Assembly (NCBI GenBank): GCA_002803225.1
Contig: NXFV01000870.1
Location: 1 to 34,011, forward strand
Direction of reading: 5' to 3'
Length of the DNA: 34,011 nucleotides
From: Gamarada debralockiae
Taxonomy: Eukaryota; Ascomycota; Leotiomycetes; Helotiales; Hyphodiscaceae
Shown here: one piece after another, positions 18,781 to 29,596 of the stretch
How positions within the stretch are numbered: the stretch's first letter is position 1
Layout: the number at the start of each line of letters is the position of its first letter
The notes under the pieces: generated by a model
Databases searched by the model: none
What the model was told of the DNA's origin: nothing
The model's input: only the letters and a program-made list of their open reading frames with translations
Translations under genes and position numbers: made by a program

Positions 18781-18900
18781 AATCATCGCAACACATTAAC
18801 TTGTCCCTAGCCCATACGACCGCTTCTCTGGCTGGGGCTTACCGCTAGCTTCTCCACTCTCACTCTCCTTTGATTCGCACTGCTTCGCCGCCCAAGCGTC

Positions 18901-20095
18901 TTACTTCGACTTTCTGCTAAGAGACCGTGTTAATTTTGCCATGGGCATTCCTCCTTCCACCCACCCAGCCTCCTTATACTTGCGAAGCTGAGCCAACTCC
19001 TTCTCCTTGTTCGCCCTCTCCTGTACTTGCCACTTCTGGTATGCTTCCCAAAGTACTTGGGTAGTAGGCATAGGAGAGACCCTGGGGGTTTCGCGTTAGA
19101 TTCAGGAACAGCGGAGGAGTCTTGGCTGGCTTGATGCTTAATAGACGGCGAAGAAGCAATCGAGCTGCCGTCTTTCGGTGCAGGTATCTTAGGAATAGTG
19201 GGTGCTGTAGGATAGACGTTGGCAGGTTTCAATTTGGGTGGAGAGACAGCGGAGAAGTCTGGAATAGCCTCACAATTGAAAGATGGTGAAGAGAAGTTTG
19301 AGGTACCACCTTTCGGTGCTGGAATAGTGGGAGATGGTTGGCTGGTTTCGACTTTGTTGAGTTATGGATGGAATTTTGGGGTGCGTCCTGGTGGCGAAAG
19401 AACTTCGGGGCCTTGGAGGCCACTCGATTGGAAGGCGATATGTCTATATCGGAGACCGCGCGAAGATCTGCTGACAGGATCCATGTGCAAGTTGTCGACA
19501 TCTTTGAACTCGTAATCGAACCAGTACTCTTCCTTTCTGGGATCGAAATGTCTTCGAACTCACCTTCCTTTGACGCGAGTGCCTCAAGTTTGGCTTATCC
19601 AAGGCCACTGGTACCAATATTCCGAATAGCCATGACAACATCTGTTGTACCCTGTAACTTTGTTCCCAATCCTCCGTTAGACTAGTATCCTAAACGCTTC
19701 ATGAAGTTCAACGCCCAAAAGGCTGGTAGTGGTACCTCGCGGCGTATATAACCATTGACTCTGATGACCGGGAGAGAAGATTAGGGCAAGAGGATCACCT
19801 CCCAACCCAAATTCGAGAAGATGTTGATGAAATCTTCTTCGCCGTCGTCGTCGATATGCCTGGCTAGTGACCATACCCTAGGGAAAAGAAGAGTTCCCGG
19901 TGGAGGGTAACAATCGACATCCATACAAACTCCTTGTTCTCCTTTGAATCCGATCCGAGTCTCCCACTCGATTCTGCGATCAATGTTCTGGATATCTACA
20001 CATAGCGGATATTAAGTCGGCTGCCAATGGCAAATTCTCGTAGGAGTCGTAGGAGGTCATCAAATGCTTCGTTGAATTCTATAATAAAATTAGTT
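18901..20095 (-). pseudogene. Wrecked gene with PAPKxG repeats
   Basis: Sensible coding segments follow each other in changing minus-strand frames. They are EFNEAFDDLLRLLREFAIGS (near 20080), then DIQNIDRRIEWETRIGFKGE running to LGWEVILLP before a stop. Next come EVPLPAFWALNFMKRLGY before another stop, KEEYWFDYEFKDVDNLH (about 19510), HIAFQSSGLQGPEVLSP, SPTIPAPKGGTSNFSS, and finally VLWEAYQKWQVQERANKEK ending KSK with a TAA at 18901-18903. At least four frame changes or stops separate them; one, before VSPMPTTQVLW, could be an intron (CTAAC then CCCCAG). I do not recognise the family. The repeat style matches the gene at 15966-16993, suggesting related or recombining loci on either side of the nuclease-like gene. 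Confidence 0.6.
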
Positions 20096-20259
20096 GAGCC
20101 TTGGTCGTAAAGGTGATCTGCGCTTATCTGTACAGCATTGATATATCGGCATTTATATCAGTATCATTGGAGGAGCTTATAGGATAATTTAAAGAACAAA
20201 AAGGTATGTACCACGGCTCACCCAAGCAATCATCATACTCGCCCTTTTAACATGCCTAA

Positions 20260-22222
20260 TCAACTACGACCATGCTCAACCACAAAATCCACAAAATCAA
20301 AGATGCTCCTTTTATACGACCTCTCCAAAGTCGTAGAGTTATAAGCTTGTACACCATAACGATCATCGAATTCTCCCCACTCCCAATTATCCACGAACGC
20401 CCATCCAATCGCCCCAGCTACTTTTACCCCATCTTCGTTGATAGCTTTCAACATTTCGTTGAGGAAGGACACGTAGAATGTAGATTGTGCAAGATCAGCT
20501 TGCGCTTGAGAAAGTGACATGGATGATTCGTAGAATGCCGGGAATCCAAATTCGGTGAGCATTACCCCGTATTTGGTGGGGTAGGTGGAAGTCATATAGC
20601 GTAAGAAGGTGCGAACGTGTTGGTAGACCATCTGAGAGGTTGTAATATCAACAGACGTGTTTGTTATCTTAGTTTGAGTGCTTGAGGGCAAAACTCACAT
20701 AGCCTCCATTATTACTTTCCGCTCCAATATCCCAACCATCGCGAACTGTCAAGACCGTCGTGCAGTAAGGGAATGCAGGATGTGAAGAGTTCTGTGCACA
20801 TTCATCGATTCCACCCGGAGGAGATGTTTGGTACGATGCCGCATACATGTCCACGCCGAAGAAGTCACATGTCCCCTTGACATAAGCTAACTCTGCGGCA
20901 GTGAAGTTCGGTGCTTTGCTTCCCAGCGTCGATAGTACCGACTCCGGTACTTGAAGGCCGAGATACAGCGGGAAGGCAATATAGCCAATCAAGAAATCAA
21001 GGCGACGAGTCGCAGCTGCCACGTCGGATGCGGAGGCAGGGTCAAGGGGCAAGGGAAAGCCTTTGTTGAAGGAAAGCTTAAGACTCCATTTTGCTGTCCC
21101 TTTGATTTGTTCCCGGTACCAGTGCACGACTTTGGCGTGCGCCATGACGATATTGTAGCTAGACAGCCAGTTGCGGGCGGACGAGCTGTCGGTGCCGGGT
21201 TCATTGAAGGAGATCCATGTTCCAACTCGATCGGAGTAGTGCGTGAGGACAATTTGAGCGTAATTGAGGAACCCATCGATGAATTCAGGGTGATCAAAGC
21301 CTCTTCATTCAACATGTCAGCCAATTTCTTCCACGTGGACAGTGAGGGAAGTTACTGCCAGGATGTTCCGGTTGTGTAGTAGCTTGGGGTATCAAAGTGA
21401 TTGAGAGTGACAATCGGCTCCATTCCATACTCGAGTATGGTATTGATCAAGTCGTCGTAATGATCGATACCTTCTTTATTGACGGGAGATCCTGCAGTGC
21501 CGAAAGGAAGAATCCTCGACCATGAAATGGTGAAGCTGTAAGACTTAACACCAACGGCAGCCAGTCTTGCAATATCTTGCTTGTAGAGATAGTAATTCAA
21601 GTTAGTGATATCAGGTGGACCACCACCCTTCAATAATGCGTATCGAGGAATCAGCTCCTTCTCGGTAATGGTTGGACCCCTCCCTTCATTCTTGATGGCA
21701 CCCTCGACTTGTAAAGCCGCACCGGCGAAACCATAGTGGAAGTCCGTGGGGAATTTGGAGCTTGGTTGATGGGAAGCATAGATCGGGAAGGGTAAGGGCG
21801 TCGGCTTGACCAGTTCGGAGCTTGGAACTTCGGTTGGAGATACTGTGGTTGTGAAGGGCGGTGCAGTTACATTGAAGTCGAGCCAGAGTGATGACCATGC
21901 AACGTTCCCATACTTCGCCGCAGAGTCAGTGGGAGAAGCTATGCTGGCCCAAGTCGTCGTTGTTTGGTTTTTGACCAATGAAGAAAGTGCTCCGTACGCC
22001 CTTGCGAATGTTGGGCTACCACTTGGCTTTGGTCGTGAGGTAGCATATGTCAATGCTGGATAAGCTGGCCAAGAGAAGGCTGGCGAGGGTGATACAACAG
22101 CACCAAGCGTCGGGGACGTGTCGCCTGAGCTATAATTTTGTAAGTATTGAACATTATCCAAGGTAGCGTGCTTACACAGTCCATGGTATCGAAAAAAGAT
22201 AGGCGAGCTGAGTGAACCTCAT
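20260..22222 (-). CDS. Secreted GH1 family beta-glucosidase
   Basis: Hydrolyses beta-glucosides by the retaining mechanism, probably outside the cell. Four exons (22176-22222, 21356-22129, 20699-21302, 20260-20631) give 598 aa. The start ATG at 22220-22222 opens a signal peptide (MRFTQLAYLFSIPWTVS). Residues about 17-120 form a Ser/Thr/Pro-rich linker. The barrel starts at FPTDFHYGFAGAALQVEGA. SFTISWSRILPFG and LNHFDTP are family signatures. The acid/base Glu lies in ISFNEPGT (about E308) and the nucleophile in VMLTEFGF (about E502), with GWAFVDNWEWGEFDDRYGV near the end. Nothing is broken. The N-terminal extension is longer than in classic GH1 enzymes but known from ascomycetes. Substrate range is unknown. 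Confidence 0.95.
20632..20698 (-). other. GH1 intron 3
   Basis: A 67-nt phase-0 intron with donor GTGAGT and acceptor CTCTCAG. It joins NNGGY to MVYQHVRTF. Confidence 0.85.
21303..21355 (-). other. GH1 intron 2
   Basis: A 53-nt intron with donor GTAACT, branch GGCTGAC and acceptor GAATGAAG. CA plus A gives Gln, producing TSWQGFDHPEFIDGF just before the FNEP catalytic segment. Confidence 0.85.
22130..22175 (-). other. GH1 intron 1
   Basis: A 46-nt intron with donor GTAAGC and acceptor ATTATAG, joining the signal-peptide exon to the linker. The codon GTC (Val) is split. Confidence 0.8.
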
Positions 22223-22865
22223 TCTCAACTGCAGCCACCAAGATGGCAGGAATTCGTAGTTCCAGAGAACGGATTGAATTGTGGACAGGACATGAACCTT
22301 TATAGCATAGGGAAAGATGAAAACCCCCGTCCTCAACTCAAAGCACTGTGCAGAGACTTTCGTGCCAATTCTCAATAAACTTCTCTGCAACATCCCCGGA
22401 TTCTTGTGATATTTTCTCTTTCCCACATACGCTATCGGTCCTTCTAGTCATGAATCCGAGGTTGAAATACGTATGCGTAAGGATTTGTGGCACTTGATCA
22501 CAAATCCCAAAAGCCAGGGAAACTCACGCAAATTCCTAAACGAAATATTACCGAATAGAGAAGTAATGTTCGTTTTGTACCTTGGTTATGATCGATGGCG
22601 CATCTATCCGGCAGTTGTAGAAGTGGTGAAATTGAACCCTTATACGAAATACGAGAAGGCTATGCGAGAATGCGAACTCACCTTGTTCCTTACCCCGCCG
22701 TCTGGTGGGGCTGAACAAGGGACTATTAATCGACACGAATGTTCGGGAACAAGATCAACATAATTTCTGTGAACATCATGTAGATCACTAGATCAAGATG
22801 CCTATTTGTAGAAGGGCGACACCAGGGAGCTGTACCCTCAGTCTGTTCGATCTTTTTGGTTCATC
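22223..22865. other. GH1 upstream region
   Basis: This lies between the GH1 start and the 3' end of the GMC pseudogene, so it should hold the GH1 promoter. An open frame at 22473-22763 (+) has no motif and is not called. Confidence 0.6.
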
Positions 22866-24786
22866 CTACGAACCCCAAACTTCCTTGATCATATCCGATC
22901 CCTTCTCCGCAAGCGTATACACAGCACTCACAATATTCCCACTGACATGCAATGGGATCACGCTTGCATCCACAACTCGCAGTCCCTTCGTCCCTCGAAC
23001 ATTCAACCACTCATTACAAGCTCCCTTGCCCTCTGGGCCCATGCTCACGTGCCAAGGGGATGATACCGTGTTCCATGGGCTCCCCTCACAAACCCCTTCC
23101 CCTCCTGCGTCGTGAGATCCACGCTTTCATGCTGATAATATCTCCTCTTAATCTTCTCTCTGAGCGGACTAGTCGCTGCCATCTTCTCACATAACTCCAC
23201 CGCCTTCGCTAGCATCTCCACATCGGCGGGCAGGTGAGCAGGGTCAATAGCTGGATCCTTTCTTCGGATCAGCGCTCGTAACATGTACTGAGCCGACAGA
23301 CAACGGCCTAGCGACGGTAGGAGAGATGATGAAATCTTGTTTGCCAAGCATATCTGCAGAAGGCGCATTCAGTTTGCTTTGAATGGCGGCTTCTGCAGGA
23401 TTCATGGAAGCTGCTAGAACATAATGTGGATGCTTCCGTCTGTCGTCTTGCCAAGATCAGTGGCCAGTTCTTCTTGGCTTCCTCACTATGTCCTGTTTGC
23501 TCCTCATCCTTGAATTCTAGAATGCTCGTCTGGATTGCCTTAATCTCCCGGAACTAGCAAGATCCGCGTAGGCAGCGAAGAAATGTGCCGACCCACCGCT
23601 GGAAATTGGACCCGTGCGATGTGTCATGTATTCGCCAAAAGGCGCTTGTGCTGTAGCTTCATCTTACATCATATCCAGAGACTTCCCGTCCTCTACGAGC
23701 TCGTATCCGGTAGCTGTTGCGGGATGGTCTTAGAGATTCTCGCCTACGCGGAGATTCTCTATGATGGGCTTGACGCCTGCTTTGATCAAGATGGCTGGGT
23801 TGCCCATGCCGCAAAGCTGGAGGGTTTGGAGGCGATTTGAAGGCGCCGACCAAGAGAATGACTTCCTTCTTGACTTTGATGCTGTAAGATTTTCGGGAAT
23901 GGAAAATCTCGACGCCAGTGATTGTTTTGTTGTCTGAGGAGATGGTGAATTTAGATACCAGTGCATCGGTCAAAACGTGAAGATTAGGTCGATTTGGCAT
24001 TAGGGAGGAGATAGCCTGTTGTTGAGCGGCTTCGTGTTCCATTTGCAGGACCTTCCCTACGATCAATTTTGCTCAGTCTGTGGAATGTTCCAATATGGTC
24101 GCCACTCCATCCATCCATTGGCCTTCCGATCGCCTTCGTGAGGTTCGTACTGGCTTTGATCCATAGATCATCTTGTGTTGGTCTCCAGGTGCAGAACGAT
24201 GTCTGGATTGGACCATTGTGACCGTGGAATGAGGCATCGTAGGTTGCATCCAAAAGGAAGTTGTTTTTGGAAGCATAAGTCGAGGAATTGATGAAGCTCT
24301 CATACTTCGTGAAATATGGCAAGAGTGACTTGAAATCCCAGTCTTTGTTGCTGAGTAAAGCCCAGTAATCAAAGTCTGAGACTTGGTCGCGATTGTAAAT
24401 CTGGTAGTTGATGCTTCTTGAGCCGCCCAATCCTCGCCCTCGAGACTGATCGAAGACAAGGTTGCGAGTGTACCCCTTCTGTTTCGTTCTGTTAGAGGTT
24501 GTTTCAAGTCTGAGGGACGAGAGAAAATTCGTACCTGTGGAACAGATTTATACACCCAATCATACTTTGGGTTGCCAAGGATCTTGGGGTACAATGCTGG
24601 AGTCATGATCATTGGATCTCCGAGATGTGCAGGTCCAGCTTCAAGAACCCAAACTTGTGTCTTAGGATTCTCGCTCAGCCGAGCTGCGACAAGACCAGCT
24701 GTGCTACCTCCAACGACCACAAAGTCGAAGTCTTGTTGGAGAAAGTTCTCGAGCGAGGACAGAGTTGGGTATTGGGGTTCTGCCAT
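22866..24786 (-). pseudogene. GMC oxidoreductase pseudogene (FAD-dependent)
   Basis: The 5' part is well preserved: ATG at 24786, the FAD-binding motif FVVVGGSTAGLVAARL, and an intron at 24479-24534 (donor GTACGA, acceptor AAACAG). GMC signature GRGLGGSRSINYQIYNR follows. Lesions accumulate after this: a frameshift at about 23991-24000 (after GYLLPNA), another at about 23825-23833 (after FKSP), a CAA-to-TAA-like stop at 23730-23732 (after VGENL) and a TAA at 23664-23666. Further shifts lie around 23250-23520, and a one-base loss at about 23046 sits inside the HPLGT/SMGP catalytic region. The 3' end is again recognisable (GLRVVDASVIPLHVSGNIVS) and ends at 22866. An intact version would be a choline dehydrogenase/aryl-alcohol-oxidase-like flavoenzyme of about 600 aa. 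The number of independent lesions makes a sequencing artefact unlikely. Confidence 0.88.
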
Positions 24787-25656
24787 CTTAAATCGCTGTA
24801 TGTTGTGTTCCAGTTACGTCAATGATATAAATATAGAAGGAAAACAATGTGCACAACGCTGCTCGGGATTCAAAACTGAGAGTGACAGAGCGAAAGGAGT
24901 ATGATATGATTTGAGTAAAGGCCCTTGAATTTATATTTTGCATTGTACAGTACATTCAAAGAAACTTCCCGAAAGAAGGCCTTGGTCGTGTTCCTCGCAC
25001 TGCCTATCCATTAAGAACACCAGTCTATGGACGCCGAAGCCGCTGGCGCGTCGAGACGCTGAGTATGGGACGTCAGCCTTCTGAAGTGCCCGGGATTGGC
25101 AAGTCGGTGCTGACTGTAACTAAAGAGCTTTCCCCGATGAGGCACCCCACTATGCCCACATAGAGATGATGAGAGATGGGGTGAGGTTAAATCGACGATA
25201 CTTCGCGCTAACAACGTAAATCACTCCACAAGGCTGAAGATCGACTGTATCCTTTGTATATTTGCGCCAGTCTTATGAGTTCAGAGATAAAAAAAAAGAA
25301 TTCCCAAGAGATGAAAGAAACCACCGTGAAAATAACTATCATATCTTATGTAAGATATGATAGTCTTTATTAATTAGCTACCTGTGCCGACGAGGCTCAG
25401 CAAAGGGCCACAGCAAAGGGCCACTTGGCAGGCTTCGTAAGACTTTGTTAGGGTTGCACCAAGAAGTAAAGAGATCGACCAAGGTGAAACTTTTGACAGC
25501 CTTCCATAAGATGTCCATAGCCTATTTTTCTGGCTGTTGCACTAGCTAGTTGGAAGCCGAGGAGACCTTGAACGACGAGATGCTGTTAGGAGTATATAAT
25601 CAGTGTAGATAAAGACATGAGATCTGGTACTGCATACAGATAGGGCCAGCAGGTAT
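24787..25656. other. Intergenic region with a palindrome
   Basis: No gene is supported. It contains the 30-bp palindrome at 25335-25364 and a 13-bp direct repeat (CAGCAAAGGGCCA twice, about 25399-25424). The right end is the likely 3' region of the PPR gene. Confidence 0.6.
25335..25364. repeat. Perfect 14-bp inverted repeat hairpin
   Basis: ACTATCATATCTTA and TAAGATATGATAGT are separated by TG, forming a perfect hairpin in either strand. It is AT-rich and flanked by A-rich and T-rich tracts. It might be the core of a small inverted-repeat element or a structure in a transcript. No function is evident. Confidence 0.8.
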
Positions 25657-27783
25657 CTACAAACCAGCCCAGTGGACGAACTTATTGCTCGTATCTTGTC
25701 CGGTGCCTTCCTGCCCTTTCCAATTCGCCTCCACCCATTTTCTTAATCTCCCTTGATCCAAACCTCTCTTCTCGGCTTCAGCCAGCACGTCCCAAACGCG
25801 AGGATCATCGGCTTTCGCGCATCGCTGGGCTAAGAGAGTCGCTGTCCCACCTCTCATCCACCACCCCTTCTGCCCATCCGCCTCCTTATCAGCCCCGACA
25901 GTCTTCATCTCCTCAAGGTATTTGAAAGCATCTTCATAATCATCGTCATTCATACACACCAGAATAAATCGATCATATGTCAAACGATCTGCCTTCACCC
26001 CTAAAGCTCTCATCTCACTTGCGAGGAACATTGCCATGGATTTGTTGGACTGCCGCGTCGTGCCTTGGAGTAGAATGTTGAAGGTTTCTGTGTTAGGCCC
26101 ACTCTCGCAGATTCTGTGCAATTCTTTGTAGAATTCAACCGCTTTGGAAAAATGTCCGTTCTTAATCATAGCTTCGATGACCACATTGACGGCGGCGGTA
26201 GGAACTGCATGGCCATCTTTATGTAAGGATTTGAGCACTTTCCACGCTTTATCAGGAAGTGAATCATCTTGAGTGAGATAGAGAAAGATAGGGCGTGTCG
26301 TGCTTGAATCCGGTTCGAGGCCGGCCTTGGCCATGATTGTGAGGATTCGGCATGAGGTTTTGACGTCTTGAGCTTCTGTATAGGCAGCAAGCAGAGCTTC
26401 GTAGTGGAATGGAGAAAGCGCTGAGCGACGGACGGAAAGTATACGGATTACAGATGTTGCAAGACCAGGGTCACCCTCGCGTGCAGCAAGATTAAGCGTC
26501 GAGACACAGATGCCGTCAGAAGGAACCAAATGGGAGGTTTGGATGCGGGCCTTCCAGACAAACTTGGTGCCTGCATACTGTAGAGGCCTGTCAGTGATAG
26601 GACTGTGGGAAAGGAAAAGGACACTCACATGGAAGTTGCTGCTAAAGTTGTCGAGGAGATAGTACCACATGCTTGGCGAGATCTCCGTCCTCCTATAATC
26701 AAACCTGTAGCGCAGCATTCTGAAAGCCTCATCCAGTTCCCCAATTTCGCAGAGCTGATATAAAAAGATATCATAAAGCCATGGCTGAACATGTATCTCG
26801 TCTGACTGCATCTGCTCCAGCTTGTCCATAGCAGCCTCGAACTGGCGATCGCGAAGGAGGCCCACAACAAGAGCATGCCAGCCATCGGGCGACAGCCCAA
26901 ACCAGCGCTCCTTCATCTCCTGCATGACTTGATTTCGGAGGACGTAATCAGGATGAATTGCGAGAACCTGCAAAACAGCATGGTACAGTCCTGAATCAGC
27001 ACCTACGCCCTCCTCTTTCATCTCTTTGAGCAGCCTTTCGACAACCTCTGCGCTCCCATTTTCCGCATCGGCGTTCGCTCGTATAAGTGCATCGTAATGT
27101 ATCAGCGCCGGTTTCTCCCCTCTCTCCATTATCAAGTATTCAACCAACTCTGCGATGCGGTGATACTCCCCATTCTCAGACCCAGTCTGTCGCAAGCGTT
27201 CGTGGAGATGTGTAAGTGGCACATCATCCAGGCTGGAAAACCTCGCAAATGGCTTCTCGCGCAGAATGCCAGGCACTAGGGGAGATGGTCTGGGGTCTGG
27301 AGGAGCGGGGACTGCGCGAACTATAGGCTTCGTAGCAGGGGGATTGAGAGACGTCTTGGGAGGCGGTGTGTGGTTCGAAGAAGCGTTGTATATTTGAACC
27401 CTTTTAAACGGATCAAATGGATTAAATCGACGATTATGTCTTGGGTCCGGAGGAGCTTCGTATCTGCTAACTAAGTTCGCATCCTCAGGGGGAGGAATTT
27501 CATTTGAGTCTTTAGATCGAGCTTGAGCTGAGTTGTGGAATCTTCGAACTCGGGAGCTCCTACGGTTATGATGGCGGATTGGGAGCTTATACACAAAGCG
27601 TAAAGGATGAGAGGGTTGCGCGATGGGTAAAGTATCGATTGCTGGACAGAGGCAGCGCCATAGTCCATCAATTGGTATTCGGGTGACGAGCATTGGGGGT
27701 ATTGATGTTTTTTTCGCGATACGAAGAACGCGGATGAACTTTTTGAGACCTTCAGCCTTGTAAGGCATCACGTGCGGAGACAT
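25657..27783 (-). CDS. Mitochondrial-type pentatricopeptide repeat protein
   Basis: A PPR protein, probably binding organellar RNA to support mitochondrial transcript processing or translation. A 51-nt intron (26578-26628) is removed to join SSNFH to YAGTKFVWK, giving 691 aa from the ATG at 27781-27783. The N-terminal about 90 residues are basic with an [11 protein letters not shown] site resembling a mitochondrial presequence cleavage region. ATG codons at residues 6 and 31 are alternative starts. A Pro-rich linker follows. From about residue 200 onward repeated helical pairs with PPR-like spacing are seen, e.g. [53 protein letters not shown] and [20 protein letters not shown] cannot assign it to a named yeast or Neurospora factor. 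Confidence 0.85.
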   Translation of the reverse strand: MSPHVMPYKAEGLKKFIRVLRIAKKTSIPPMLVTRIPIDGLWRCLCPAIDTLPIAQPSHPLRFVYKLPIRHHNRRSSRVRRFHNSAQARSKDSNEIPPPEDANLVSRYEAPPDPRHNRRFNPFDPFKRVQIYNASSNHTPPPKTSLNPPATKPIVRAVPAPPDPRPSPLVPGILREKPFARFSSLDDVPLTHLHERLRQTGSENGEYHRIAELVEYLIMERGEKPALIHYDALIRANADAENGSAEVVERLLKEMKEEGVGADSGLYHAVLQVLAIHPDYVLRNQVMQEMKERWFGLSPDGWHALVVGLLRDRQFEAAMDKLEQMQSDEIHVQPWLYDIFLYQLCEIGELDEAFRMLRYRFDYRRTEISPSMWYYLLDNFSSNFHVSVLFLSHSPITDRPLQYAGTKFVWKARIQTSHLVPSDGICVSTLNLAAREGDPGLATSVIRILSVRRSALSPFHYEALLAAYTEAQDVKTSCRILTIMAKAGLEPDSSTTRPIFLYLTQDDSLPDKAWKVLKSLHKDGHAVPTAAVNVVIEAMIKNGHFSKAVEFYKELHRICESGPNTETFNILLQGTTRQSNKSMAMFLASEMRALGVKADRLTYDRFILVCMNDDDYEDAFKYLEEMKTVGADKEADGQKGWWMRGGTATLLAQRCAKADDPRVWDVLAEAEKRGLDQGRLRKWVEANWKGQEGTGQDTSNKFVHWAGL
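26578..26628 (-). other. Intron of the PPR gene (51 nt, in frame)
   Basis: Donor GTGAGT, branch CACTGAC and acceptor CTACAG. It is a multiple of three with no stop, so it can be missed as coding. The inserted residues break the helical repeat, which favours splicing. Confidence 0.75.
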
Positions 27784-28587
27784 CCTTCGAGCAAAACGTT
27801 GGAGTAACCGACATCCCTGCGAGGCCTATCATTTTCGACTTGTCCTACTAGATCACAAATATCTCAACATAAAATGATATTATTCTATTCGTAACGCTCT
27901 GATCTTAGTAGTTAACCTTTTATAATTATAATCTACGTATTTCCCTCCAAAGAACTTATATAAAGGCCTATTAATTATCATTTTATCTCACATCTTGTTT
28001 TTACACCACGCTTTGTCCACGCCTTAGCGATATTCTCGAAGCTCCAAACTCTAGTAATATTAAGCGAAAGCACTCTAATTAGTTTATAGTATTTGTTTTT
28101 GTTTTATTTAAAAAGGAGCAAAGTTTCGTGCACAAGAACCGGGCGGTCTTTAAACTTGCGAAATATTGCTCGGCTATATTTGCTGTTTTCTGGCCTCAGG
28201 CTAGGAATGGCGGTGGTTGTTGGCTGGTAAATGTTGCAGCCTAAGGCTTTTCGCGACTTCCTTTTCAATCCCGACGTTGAACAGCAGCTGCAAGCACATC
28301 ACCCTTCTTGTCTATCGCAATTACTTGTCCCTGAATGCCCCTCTCTTTCCAGGTTCAATGAAGAACTCCCTTCCATTGTACCTACAATGATAACTATTGA
28401 TTCCTCACCGGCGCCATTACAGATAGAATGCCTCTCATGTAAAATATTGGGCACAATTCATACCTTACCACTTCCACCAGACCCCACTTGCGAGCCATGA
28501 GAGGAAATCTCTGCCCTTAGGCGGTAGCCACTAGTGGGACGTGAGTGACTGATTATCAGGGGACGATGAGGCAGTCTCCACTCTTGG
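27784..28587. other. AT-rich stretch, probably a decayed repeat
   Basis: Bases about 27850-28130 are rich in TA, TTAA and CTAAT words with little coding potential. This resembles repeat DNA eroded by C-to-T mutation of the RIP kind. An 89-codon frame at 28231-28500 (+) has no recognisable motif and is not called. Confidence 0.5.
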
Positions 28588-29596
28588 TCAACCCGAAGAT
28601 ATGCTCGAACCTATAAACACAACTTGTACAGCCACGAATCTTTCCATGTCAGCAGGCCAATTTCAAAGGCAGGTGGCTTACTTACGCAGCTGTAGCAGCG
28701 AAGATATCACTTCGTTTCGCATTTGTCAAACACGTCATGCACAACGAGAACACTACCGTGAACCCCGCCATGATTCCCAACGTCGCTTGCATGCTCGAGA
28801 CCTCATACAATATCACCACAGGTGAGATGAGTAGGATCACCGCCAGAATCGTTGAAATAAGTGAGGCGGCTCTCGCGATTGTTCTCGAGTTGTATTCAAC
28901 ATAGTCAGATTGAGAGTCCGGGTGAGGTTTCCGGAAATGATGACCGATGAGTCGGTGATAGCGTGGTATGAAAGAGTTCATTGCCCATCTTGAGAAAGGG
29001 TCCGAGCTTGGACAGACGCCGAGTGCGAGGAGATCGTGAGGAGGGGTTCCCTTCCAGATTGTGTGATCAGGGCCGATCAGTGGAAAGTTTCCACAAGAGG
29101 GATGGGAAAGCCATTGCTGAAGGTAACCGAGATTGTACGCATCTACCTTTGGAAATGAAGAAATAGCTGCTTGCTGTAGCAAGGTCTCATCTAGTGAGTG
29201 ACGTCAGCCTCGCTCTTCGCACGTCCTATAGACCAATTGCTTACTATATTCCTTCAGGATAGCTCTAATCCGCAAGAACAACTGCCACTGCGGATTCATA
29301 TTAGACTTCTCATCTGTCATATTCATCCATTCCCAATCTCTCGAATACTGTGACCTAGGATCGGCAGCGTCGCATGTGGCAGACTCTGCTTCCATATCTC
29401 GAAGTTTTCTTTCTAATGTGGTCAACTCGGCTTGAAGATACAGTAGATTCTGTCGATTCAAGGTCTCGAAACGTCTGAATATCGAGATCTCTGGAGCGCT
29501 ACCCATATGTTCTGCCAATTTGGGGTACCCATCAATGATTTTAGGTTGGGTGGGACAGCTGTGTATAGAAACGTTATCATCAATAAAGGACGCCAT
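28588..29596 (-). CDS. DUF6594-like membrane protein
   Basis: Three exons (29245-29596, 28686-29190, 28588-28639) give 302 aa. The N-terminus has GYPKLAEHMG, then IFRRFETLNRQNLLYLQAEL, the signature of this large fungal family. It continues with a coiled coil (TTLERKLRDME) and, across intron 1, LKEYNETLLQQAAI. The C-terminal third has hydrophobic segments (LISTILAVILLISPVVIL, then LGIMAGFTVVFSLCMTCL). After intron 2 comes the short final helix FVAVQVVFIGSS. This matches the family plan of a cytosolic coiled-coil part and two or three C-terminal membrane spans. Function is unknown; links to heterokaryon-type or membrane stress systems are speculative. Without intron 2 it would end 14 residues earlier, at 28682. 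Confidence 0.85.
28640..28685 (-). other. Intron 2 of the DUF6594-like gene
   Basis: A 46-nt intron with donor GTAAGT, branch TGCTGAC and acceptor TGGAAAG. GC plus A gives Ala, extending FAATAA into FVAVQVVFIGSS, the expected last transmembrane helix. Confidence 0.75.
29191..29244 (-). other. Intron 1 of the DUF6594-like gene
   Basis: A 54-nt intron with donor GTAAGC, branch GGCTGAC and acceptor TCACTAG. A plus AT gives Asn in LKEYNETLLQQ. Confidence 0.85.

Noticed and set aside
22473..22763. 96-codon plus-strand frame upstream of the GH1 gene
   Set aside because: No family resemblance and no splice support; it probably lies in the GH1 promoter.
971..24786. Biosynthetic gene cluster (MFS, cupin, GMC oxidoreductase, beta-glucosidase)
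   Set aside because: No core synthase or cluster regulator is present, the members are 2-20 kb apart with housekeeping genes between, and the GMC gene is dead.
28231..28500. 89-codon plus-strand frame starting with ATG
   Set aside because: No motif or second exon found; kept as spacer.
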